From Rikenellaceae bacterium (lineage in GTDB: Bacteria > Bacteroidota > Bacteroidia > Bacteroidales > UBA932), in NCBI GenBank assembly GCA_003513895.1, contig DOSU01000162.1:5300-15248 (forward strand): a stretch of DNA of 9,949 nt, written 5' to 3'. The translations under genes and the position numbers were made by a program. The stretch's first letter is position 1, and every line of letters starts with the position of its first letter. Positions 1 through 6,210 of this stretch are shown in pieces. A model generated the notes under the pieces. It had not been told where the DNA came from. It worked only from the letters and a program-made list of their open reading frames with translations, and ran no database searches.

Positions 1-333
1 GTAAATCTATTTAATCTAAAAGGAGATTATGTTGTCGACAGTCACGTAACTATCGTAAGATTAAAGAAAGAAAAGGCTTTACCCAAATTTGTTTTATATT
101 CACTTGGTCACATTGGATTTTCAACTATTGAAAAAATGGCAGAAGGCCAAAGTGGTCAAATCGAATTATCGCCTGAAACTATAAATAATATTAGAATCCC
201 ATTACCAAGTACTAATATTCAAGAAATATTACTTAATGAAATTAACTCTATAGAAGATGAGTTAAATCAAAACTTTGAAAAAATTAAGACTCTTAAATCG
301 GAACAGATTGAAATTTTAAAAAAATATTTATAG
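1..333 (+). CDS. Type I restriction-modification specificity subunit (HsdS-like), C-terminal fragment
   Basis: The reading frame is open from the first base and ends at TAG 331-333, so only the last 110 residues are in the window. HsdS proteins recognise the DNA target and guide the HsdM methylase and HsdR nuclease. The visible part holds the end of a target-recognition domain: VDSHVTIVR, then KMAEGQSGQIELSPETI and NIRIPLP, which is the hallmark pattern of the family. It is followed by an Asn/Glu/Lys-rich helix (about the last 40 residues) of the kind that forms the HsdS coiled-coil spacer. The same module also ends single-chain N-6 methylase/specificity fusions (type IIG-like), so the full protein could be either. 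The ATG at 136 is internal to the domain and is not the real start. The fragment is clearly more AT-rich than the genes to its right (sampled lines 20-32% GC against about 43% in yifB), which suggests recent acquisition. Confidence 0.8.
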   Translation, partial: VNLFNLKGDYVVDSHVTIVRLKKEKALPKFVLYSLGHIGFSTIEKMAEGQSGQIELSPETINNIRIPLPSTNIQEILLNEINSIEDELNQNFEKIKTLKSEQIEILKKYL

Positions 334-588
334 AAACACCTATTACATGGAAGAAAATTAGGTTATTCCTTTAAGAAAAGCTTCACAAAATGGCTGGATA
401 ATAATGCTTTGAATGTCTTCTGTTGGCGGAATATCATATCAATAATTCTCGACTAAGGACATAAGGCATTAAGACTAACTTTTGTTTTTAATTAGATTGG
501 AAACTAATACACATAGCAAAAGGTATAATTCCACATTGAAAATGTCTTCTATTTTAAAAGATGAATATAACTACACATGCCGGATCCC
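334..588. other. AT-rich non-coding junction between the restriction gene and broken yifB
   Basis: No intact gene is visible in these 255 bp and I see no tRNA- or rRNA-like sequence. On the minus strand, an ATG at 462-460 opens a frame reading MSLVENY, a TGA stop (441-439), then YDIPPTEDIQSIII and on to a TAA at 360-358. It reads like protein broken by one stop, so it may be a gene remnant, but I do not recognise the family. The 10-mer AATGTCTTCT occurs twice (412-421 and 541-550). I could not find the rest of yifB in any minus-strand frame here, so this is not a simple frameshift of that gene. The stretch is best read as the inner edge of an inserted element, or as scar DNA left by one. Confidence 0.5.
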
Positions 589-954
589 CTAAAAAGCACC
601 GTTTACCGGTCTTATAGTTCCATCCAGCGCCAGCTCTCCAAGTATTATGTAATCCTCTATTGAATTAAACAAGTACTGATCGGATGCTGAGAGAATTCCC
701 ATGGCAATTGCAAGATCAAAAGAAGAACCCTCTTTTTTAAGGTCGGCCGGAGCCATGTTTATTACAATCTTTTCCCCGGGAAGTCTGGCTCCAATTGTAT
801 GAAGGGCTGTTCCAATTCTTTGCTGGCTTTCTCTTACCGCACTGTCGGGCAAACCTACAAGAAAGAAACTTATTCCCGGAGAAACATCAACCTCAATCGT
901 AACTGTAATTGCGTCGACACCAACACATGTTGCACAAAATGTTCTTCTAAGCAT
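589..954 (-). pseudogene. yifB: Truncated YifB/ComM-family Mg-chelatase-like AAA ATPase (N-terminal domain only)
   Basis: YifB/ComM is a cytoplasmic AAA+ ATPase of the magnesium-chelatase type. In several naturally competent bacteria ComM acts as a branch-migration helicase that helps integrate transforming DNA. The 121 residues match the start of the family: a start like other members (MLRRTFCATCVGVDAITV), then GLPDSAVRES (34-43), INMAPADLKKEGSSFDLAIA (65-84) and GELALDGTIRPVNGA (106-120). Normal proteins are about 500 residues. Here the frame hits TAG immediately after NGAF, where the family usually continues GALP. The whole ATPase core (Walker A GxxGxGKT, Walker B) and the C-terminal domain are missing and are not found in the next 255 bp. 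The break coincides with a drop in GC content, so insertion or deletion is more likely than a point mutation. The gene is divergent from aroB. The product is probably non-functional as an ATPase; whether the small domain is still made is unknown. Confidence 0.85.
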
Positions 955-1065
955 GTTTTTTCTTTAAATTTACTCACTCTCTCTTTAGCCGGCAACAGGA
1001 AAGCTGCGGTTTATCTATTTCTAAAAAAAATCTATCCAATACTAAAAATTTGTAGATTTGTAATA
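955..1065. promoter_or_regulatory. Divergent intergenic region of yifB and aroB
   Basis: These 111 bp separate two divergent starts, so promoters for both yifB (minus) and the aro operon (plus) are expected here. On the plus strand TAGATTTG (1053-1060) matches the Bacteroidota -7 box TAnnTTTG exactly, but no TTTG -33 box sits about 20 bp upstream. Transcription from it would also begin almost at the aroB ATG. On the minus strand only 7-of-8 matches are seen. No strong Shine-Dalgarno sequence precedes either gene. The role follows from gene layout; the exact promoters are not established. Confidence 0.4.
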
Positions 1066-2088
1066 ATGGAAACTGAAACAATAAAAACCTACTATTGCTC
1101 CGGTTTGGCCGATATCAAAGGCTATCTCCCAAAAGAGAGAAAAATTATAGTACTTATTGACTCTGCCATACAGGAGATGTATGGCAATTTGTTCCCATAT
1201 CCCACAATAGAGGTAGATGCTTCCGAGAAGAGCAAGAGCTTCACAAAGGTCGAGGAGATTACTTTCCGCCTTATGGAGATGGGTGCAGACAGAGGAACAT
1301 TCCTGCTTATTGTTGGCGGCGGAATCTTAAGTGATCTTGGAGGTTTTGTTGCTTCTCTATACTTCAGAGGCATAGACTGTGCATATATTCCCACAACTCT
1401 GCTGTCTCAGGTGGATGCATCAATAGGTGGTAAATGCGCAATAAATGTTGGTGGGTTTAAAAATATACTGGGAATAGTAAGGCAGCCTAATTTTACGCTT
1501 TTTTGCGGAGAGTTTCTGAATTCTCTTCCTAAAAAAGAGGTTGAAGCAGGTTTGGCCGAGATGATCAAGACATTTTTACTATCCGACAGAGCTGCATATT
1601 TTGACGCCGTTGACACACTCACCGGAACAAATCCTTTTCTCAAGAGAATTGCCAGTTTTTCTGAACTACTCCCCTTTATAAAAAGAGCGGTAGAAATAAA
1701 AATCATGGTGGTTGAAAGAGATCCTTTCGAAAACGGGGAGCGCAAACTTCTTAATCTCGGACATACATTTGCTCATGCTCTGGAAAAATTTTGTTCACTT
1801 TCCCATGGCGAAGCCGTAAGCATTGGCATGGCACTTGCTGCAAAGCTATCTGTTAAGCTTCGCCTGCTGGATAAAAGCGAAGGGGATAAAATCGAAAGAG
1901 ACCTGGAATTGTTGGGTCTGCCGGTAAAATCTCCGGTTCCGGCAAGGGATCTTGTACAAATAATTACAAAAGATAAAAAGAGAGATGGGGATAATATTCA
2001 GTTTGTTCTTCTCAAATCAATAGGAACTGCAATATTACATCCAATATCAATCAATAGACTAAAGGGGGTACTTAATGATTTGTCTTAG
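1066..2088 (+). CDS. aroB: 3-dehydroquinate synthase
   Basis: This enzyme converts DAHP to 3-dehydroquinate, step 2 of the shikimate pathway, using NAD and a divalent metal in the cytoplasm. The protein is 340 residues, close to the usual 340-370. Visible family motifs are the NAD-binding GGGILSDLGGF (84-94), YFRGI (99-103), PTTLLSQVDASIGGK (109-123), AGLAEMIK (161-168), NLGHTFAHALE (230-240), HGEAVSIGM (247-255) and KDKKRDG (302-308). By comparison with characterised enzymes E165, H233 and H247 should bind the metal. I chose the ATG at 1066 because translation then begins at the normal N-terminus; the open frame extends back to 799, but that part lies antisense to yifB and has no family similarity. 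The gene leads a shikimate operon and its last 14 bases overlap the next gene. Confidence 0.97.
   Translation: METETIKTYYCSGLADIKGYLPKERKIIVLIDSAIQEMYGNLFPYPTIEVDASEKSKSFTKVEEITFRLMEMGADRGTFLLIVGGGILSDLGGFVASLYFRGIDCAYIPTTLLSQVDASIGGKCAINVGGFKNILGIVRQPNFTLFCGEFLNSLPKKEVEAGLAEMIKTFLLSDRAAYFDAVDTLTGTNPFLKRIASFSELLPFIKRAVEIKIMVVERDPFENGERKLLNLGHTFAHALEKFCSLSHGEAVSIGMALAAKLSVKLRLLDKSEGDKIERDLELLGLPVKSPVPARDLVQIITKDKKRDGDNIQFVLLKSIGTAILHPISINRLKGVLNDLS
2061..2068 (+). promoter_or_regulatory. Strong ribosome binding site of aroD-aroA inside the aroB end
   Basis: AAAGGGGG lies 6 nt before the ATG at 2075 and within the last codons of aroB. It supports the ATG at 2075 and an overlapping start. It stands out because the other genes here have weak or no Shine-Dalgarno sequences. 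Confidence 0.6.
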
Positions 2089-4093
2089 CCTGCAAAAACT
2101 TAATTTCAGGGGTCTTTCACAAGCCGTTTCAAAATCGGAAATGGCCGAAATCCGGTTGGATTTGACTCCGCTTACAAATGAAGAGATTGCCAAAATATTC
2201 GCAAAAAAGCACTCTTTAATAGCAACATGCCGGCTCGAAAATCTTCCTCAGGAGGAGTGTTACGACAAGCTTATGTGCGCAATGGGAGGAAATGGTCCGC
2301 GCGTAAATGCCGGTTTTAGGAAATATATCGACATTGAATCCGACTCGCCCCGTTATTACAGAGTCCGACTGATAAAGGAAGCCAAATCCAACAATTTTGA
2401 AGTTATCCTCTCCTACCATAATTTCAACAACTGTGACTCTTTCGACAAACTTCTCGAAATTGCTCAAAATGCTTTGGACGATGGAGCAGATATTGTAAAA
2501 ATCGTTACCACTGCAAATGTTACAGAGGATGGGATTAGAACACTTAAACTTTATAACCACTTTTCTCCCGAGAAACTCCTTGCATTTTCAATGGGAAAAT
2601 TAGGCCGATTCACTAGGCTGCTCTCTCTTAACTTCGGAGCCCCTTTCATTTATGCTGCTCCGGAGCTTGCCCTTGCAACTGCCGATGGCCAGCTAACCCC
2701 TGCCGAAATTGAAAAGGTTATTAATAAGGATAATTATAAAAACAGAGTAAATTTCAAATCTCTCAACCCGTTAATAAAAGCACCAACATCAAAAAGTCAC
2801 GCACAACGGGCAATTATTGCAGCCGGGCTATCAAGGGGAGAGTCAAATATTTACGGGTTTACTCCATGCGACGATACAACTGCTGCAATTGAAATGGTAA
2901 AAAGATTCGGCGTGGAAGTTCAATATGAACAGGAAATGGGCCATTTGATTATAAAGAGTTCCGGAGCCGATGCAATAAGAAATGAATTTGAAAAAGAGAC
3001 TACTCCACTGGAATTCAATGCCGGGGAATCCGGTTTACTGTCGAAACTTACAATTCCAATTGCCGGTCACCTCTCTTCGAGCAGGGAGATTACCATAACC
3101 GGAGTAAACACTCTGCTGAGCAGAGAATACAAAGATGTGGATGATGTTCTCAAAAAGATAGGACTGCATTTTGTATCAAAAAACAATTATCTGCCGGCAA
3201 AAATAACCGGAGAGATAAAAGGCGGCAATGTTTCTCTTTCCGGAAAAGGAGGATCGCAACTATTATCGGGATTGCTAATGGCACTTCCTCTATGCAGGGA
3301 AAGCAGCAAAATTGAACTTGAGCATGCGACAAGCAAACCATACATTGACCTCACCTTAAAGACTCTGAAGGACTTTAATGTGAAAGTCAACAATGTAAAT
3401 TATACGCAATTCCAGATTCCGGGCAGGCAGCGATACCGTAAAAAAATATTTTATCAGATTCAGGGAGACTGGAGTTCAGCTGCCCTTCTTCTTGTAGGTG
3501 CTGCAATTTCAAATCCCGTGGTAGTTAGAAACCTCTCTATAAACACCAGCCAGGCCGACGAAAGGATACTCGAGGTGTTGAATATCGCAGGGGTGGAAAT
3601 GGTAGTTAATGAAGGCCCTAAATACCTGATTATGTGTGGAGATTTACCGTGCGCATTCAAGGACAACCCCGAAGACGAAACCTGTTGCAGTGGAAATGTC
3701 AATATCAAGAATGTAAAACTGCCTCTTAAAGCTTTTGAATTTGACGCAACAGATTCTCCCGATCTGTTCCCTCCTCTTGTAGTTCTGGCTTTAAACTGTG
3801 AAGGAGTGAGCAGGATAAAGGGAGTATGCCGGTTGTACAACAAAGAGAGCAACCGTGCAGAGGCTCTCTACTCCGAATTTACAAAACTAGGTGCCGAGAT
3901 AGACATAGATGGCGATTATATGATAGTTAAAGGGGGACCGCTCACCGGAGGATACTGCAACACTTATGGCGATCACAGGATTGCGATGGCACTAACTATT
4001 GCAGGATTAAACATCAGTTCGCCTCTTTATATCGACAACATTGAGTGTATCTCAAAATCCTATCCCAATTTTATAAAAAACTTTGAAGTATGA
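2075..4093 (+). CDS. aroD-aroA: Bifunctional type I 3-dehydroquinate dehydratase / EPSP synthase (AroD-AroA fusion)
   Basis: One 672-residue protein carries two shikimate-pathway enzymes. Residues 1 to about 217 are a class I 3-dehydroquinate dehydratase (dehydroquinate to dehydroshikimate via a Schiff base). It has AEIRLDL (24-30) and candidate catalytic residues E88 (YIDIE), H115 (LSYH) and K142 (DIVKIVT, the Schiff-base lysine). After a linker of only about 10 residues, about 229-672 form 5-enolpyruvylshikimate-3-phosphate synthase, which joins PEP to shikimate-3-phosphate. It shows APTSKSHAQRA (236-246), NAGESG (315-320), SRE (349-351), GSQLLSGLLMALP (393-405), GDWSSAA (464-470), PDLFPP (562-567), NKESNRAEAL (589-598) and GDHRIAMAL (632-640). 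Both catalytic sets look intact, so both halves should be active. The two enzymes are not consecutive in the pathway (steps 3 and 6). The loop NAGESG differs from the common NAGTAMR. The start overlaps aroB by 14 bp and the end overlaps aroC as ATGA. Confidence 0.95.
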   Translation: MICLSLQKLNFRGLSQAVSKSEMAEIRLDLTPLTNEEIAKIFAKKHSLIATCRLENLPQEECYDKLMCAMGGNGPRVNAGFRKYIDIESDSPRYYRVRLIKEAKSNNFEVILSYHNFNNCDSFDKLLEIAQNALDDGADIVKIVTTANVTEDGIRTLKLYNHFSPEKLLAFSMGKLGRFTRLLSLNFGAPFIYAAPELALATADGQLTPAEIEKVINKDNYKNRVNFKSLNPLIKAPTSKSHAQRAIIAAGLSRGESNIYGFTPCDDTTAAIEMVKRFGVEVQYEQEMGHLIIKSSGADAIRNEFEKETTPLEFNAGESGLLSKLTIPIAGHLSSSREITITGVNTLLSREYKDVDDVLKKIGLHFVSKNNYLPAKITGEIKGGNVSLSGKGGSQLLSGLLMALPLCRESSKIELEHATSKPYIDLTLKTLKDFNVKVNNVNYTQFQIPGRQRYRKKIFYQIQGDWSSAALLLVGAAISNPVVVRNLSINTSQADERILEVLNIAGVEMVVNEGPKYLIMCGDLPCAFKDNPEDETCCSGNVNIKNVKLPLKAFEFDATDSPDLFPPLVVLALNCEGVSRIKGVCRLYNKESNRAEALYSEFTKLGAEIDIDGDYMIVKGGPLTGGYCNTYGDHRIAMALTIAGLNISSPLYIDNIECISKSYPNFIKNFEV

Positions 4094-5052
4094 ACAGTTT
4101 CGGAAACAGATTCAGAGTATCAATTTTTGGAGAGTCTCATGGTTCAATGATAGGTATTGTTATTGATGGAGTACCTGCGGGGATTCCGCTATGCGAAGAA
4201 GATTTTTCGGAAGATCTTTCCCGCCGGAAAAGCGGAGCTCCGGGAACTACTGCCAGGGTTGAAAGCGACATTGCAAGAATCCAGAGCGGGGTTTTTAACG
4301 GTCACACAACAGGAGCACCCGTTTGCCTTGCATTTGCCAATAACAACACAAAACCATCGGACTATTTACAGTTTGAGGCCCAACCGCGCCCCGGTCATGC
4401 CGATTTTACCTCATCTTTTAAACATAATGGGTATTCCGATCTTCGAGGAGGAGGACACCATTCCGGAAGGATAACAATCGGGCTTGTTGCTGCAGGAGTT
4501 ATTGCAAAAAAAATTATTGAACCAATATCAGTAAATGCTTCTGTAGTCCAAATCGGAGGCTCATCTGCCTGGGAATCTTTGCTTGAAGAAACGAAAAATT
4601 CCGGAGACTCTTTGGGGGGAATTATTGAATGCAGGGCAAAAGAGATGCCTGTTGGCGCCGGAGAACCATTTTTCAATTCGCTTGAATCGTTGATATCCCA
4701 TGCTGTTTTTTCAATTCCCGGAATAAGGGGGATTGAATTCGGGGATGGTTTTGCATCGGCAGGTATGAAAGGATCGCAACATAATGACCCTTTTATTTCC
4801 GCATCCGGTAAAACATTAAAAAACGGGTCAGGAGGTATAAATGGAGGTATTTCAAATGGAAACGAACTTATCTTTAGGATAGCCGTGAAACCAACCTCGA
4901 GTATTTCTTTGCCTCAGCAAACATTTAGCTTTTTAAGCAGTAAGGTAGAAGAACTTAAAGCCGAGGGCAGGCACGACACCTGTTTCGCGTTAAGAGTTCC
5001 GGTAATCTTAGAAGCAGCGACAGCAATTGTACTTGCCGACCTGCTAATTTAG
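4090..5052 (+). CDS. aroC: Chorismate synthase (short form)
   Basis: The enzyme makes chorismate from EPSP with reduced FMN as cofactor, the last step of the shared aromatic pathway. Family motifs are visible: FGESHG (13-18, with the conserved His17), SRRKSGAPG (44-52), ARVESD (55-60), RPGHAD (100-105, with the conserved His103), RGGGHHSGR (119-127), GGISNG (252-257) and GRHDTC (293-298). The C-terminus ends soon after VPVILEAATAIVLAD. At 320 residues it is shorter than the usual 350-390, mainly from tight loops and a short tail; no core motif is missing. The GGGHHSGR loop resembles the GGGHFSGR variant rather than GGGRSSAR. The ATG overlaps the preceding stop (ATGA) and has no clear ribosome site, so translation is probably coupled to aroD-aroA. 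The stop overlaps the converging acetyltransferase gene by 9 bp. Confidence 0.96.
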   Translation: MNSFGNRFRVSIFGESHGSMIGIVIDGVPAGIPLCEEDFSEDLSRRKSGAPGTTARVESDIARIQSGVFNGHTTGAPVCLAFANNNTKPSDYLQFEAQPRPGHADFTSSFKHNGYSDLRGGGHHSGRITIGLVAAGVIAKKIIEPISVNASVVQIGGSSAWESLLEETKNSGDSLGGIIECRAKEMPVGAGEPFFNSLESLISHAVFSIPGIRGIEFGDGFASAGMKGSQHNDPFISASGKTLKNGSGGINGGISNGNELIFRIAVKPTSSISLPQQTFSFLSSKVEELKAEGRHDTCFALRVPVILEAATAIVLADLLI

Positions 5053-6210
5053 ATGCTTAATAAAACATCTCCTTGTCATGAACGGTTTTCCCGTATAGTA
5101 GTCAAAAATATTGTGTACAGCAGTATTGTCGTCCAATTGAGGATTAGCTACGACTTTCTTTACTCCTAATTTTATAAAACTAGTATTCAGGTGGTCGAAG
5201 ATAACAGCATTTAGCCCCTTTTTCTGATATTCAGGAGCAACTCCTATCATAAGCATATCTACAAGCTCATAGCTATGCAGCGCCTTTAATATGTGTATGA
5301 ATCCAAATGGGAACAGCTTGCCGCCCGATTTTTTAAGTGCCATGGAAATGCTTGGCATTGTTACTGCAAAAGCAACAACCTCATCCTCTTTGTTTATCAC
5401 AATCGCAACAAGGTCAAAATTAATCATCGGGATAAACTGATCGACATATGATTCAATTTGCCTCTCTGTTAAAGGGGTGAAACCGTACAAAGGTATAAAC
5501 GCCTTGTTGTATGCATTAAAGAGACCTATGCCATATTTTCGGAGTTGTTTCCGGGAAACAGGCTTGAGCAAACTTACATTGTATCTTTTCTGAACAATTT
5601 GTGAATATTGCCTGAGTTTTTCGGGAACTTCTCCGGGAACATCAAATTCTCTCTGATGCCAGTCTGCATCCTTAATATATCCCAGCCTGTCCAAATGATT
5701 TATGTAGTATGGAAAATTGTAGAGAGTAGTGAATGAGCCCCTGTTTTCGAACCCCTCTACCAACATACCTTCTCTGTCCATGTCCGTAAACCCTAAGGGG
5801 CCGTTAACGGCTGTCATGCCCATTTTTATTGCCAACTCTTCCACTTTTCTCATTAAGGCCTCAGAAACTTCGAAGTCGTCGATAAAATCGAACCACCCAT
5901 ATCTCATATACAGTTCATTCCAATCCCTGTTTGCATTGTGGTTAACGATTGCAGCCACTCTGCCAACGGTCTCGCGGCCTCTCTTTGCAATAAAATACCA
6001 GGCTTCGCAATATTCAAAAGCGGGATTTTTGTCTTTTAAAAGAGTATCATATTCGTCTTTCCATAAAGCGTTAACCCAGTTCGGGGAGTCCTTGTAAAGC
6101 TTTTCCGGAAACGCTATAAAATCTTTTAGTTCTTTTCTGGAATTTACCTCCAGTATGGTAACAGTCATGTAGGTTTCTGTTCGTAAATAGCCCGGAGTCC
6201 TTTGTGTCAT
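5044..6210 (-). CDS. GNAT-superfamily N-acyltransferase-like protein
   Basis: The protein is 388 residues from the first ATG, or 374 from the ATG at 6168. The C-terminal part has a GNAT acetyl-CoA loop: IGVAPEYQKKGLNAVIF (322-338, pattern QxxGxxA) preceded by a strand, then a helix and KVVANPQLDDNTA (352-364). The N-terminal half also has GNAT-like texture (YFIAKRGRETVGRVAAIV, 72-89) and a distinctive GPLGFTDMDREGMLVEGFE (137-155), so it may be a double-GNAT protein. I recall a conserved Bacteroidota family of this length, but its substrate is not known to me. No signal peptide or membrane segment is seen, so it should be cytoplasmic. The ATG at 6210 overlaps the TGA of the upstream serine hydrolase (ATGA), which argues for coupled translation from there; however, MTVTILEVNSRKELKDF at 6168 looks more like a family start. 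The two genes probably form an operon. Confidence 0.8.
   Translation of the reverse strand: MTQRTPGYLRTETYMTVTILEVNSRKELKDFIAFPEKLYKDSPNWVNALWKDEYDTLLKDKNPAFEYCEAWYFIAKRGRETVGRVAAIVNHNANRDWNELYMRYGWFDFIDDFEVSEALMRKVEELAIKMGMTAVNGPLGFTDMDREGMLVEGFENRGSFTTLYNFPYYINHLDRLGYIKDADWHQREFDVPGEVPEKLRQYSQIVQKRYNVSLLKPVSRKQLRKYGIGLFNAYNKAFIPLYGFTPLTERQIESYVDQFIPMINFDLVAIVINKEDEVVAFAVTMPSISMALKKSGGKLFPFGFIHILKALHSYELVDMLMIGVAPEYQKKGLNAVIFDHLNTSFIKLGVKKVVANPQLDDNTAVHNIFDYYTGKPFMTRRCFIKHLN

Noticed and set aside
1053..1060. TAGATTTG as a firm aroB promoter
   Set aside because: It is a full match to TAnnTTTG, but there is no -33 TTTG at the usual distance and the transcript would start at the ATG, so I kept it only as a note in the intergenic entry.
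799..1065. Long N-terminal extension of the aroB open frame
   Set aside because: It lies antisense to the conserved yifB coding sequence, has a Cys/Asn-rich composition unlike AroB, and the normal AroB N-terminus begins at 1066.
3460..3852. Minus-strand open frames within aroD-aroA
   Set aside because: They are shadows of a strongly conserved EPSP synthase coding region with no start context or family similarity.
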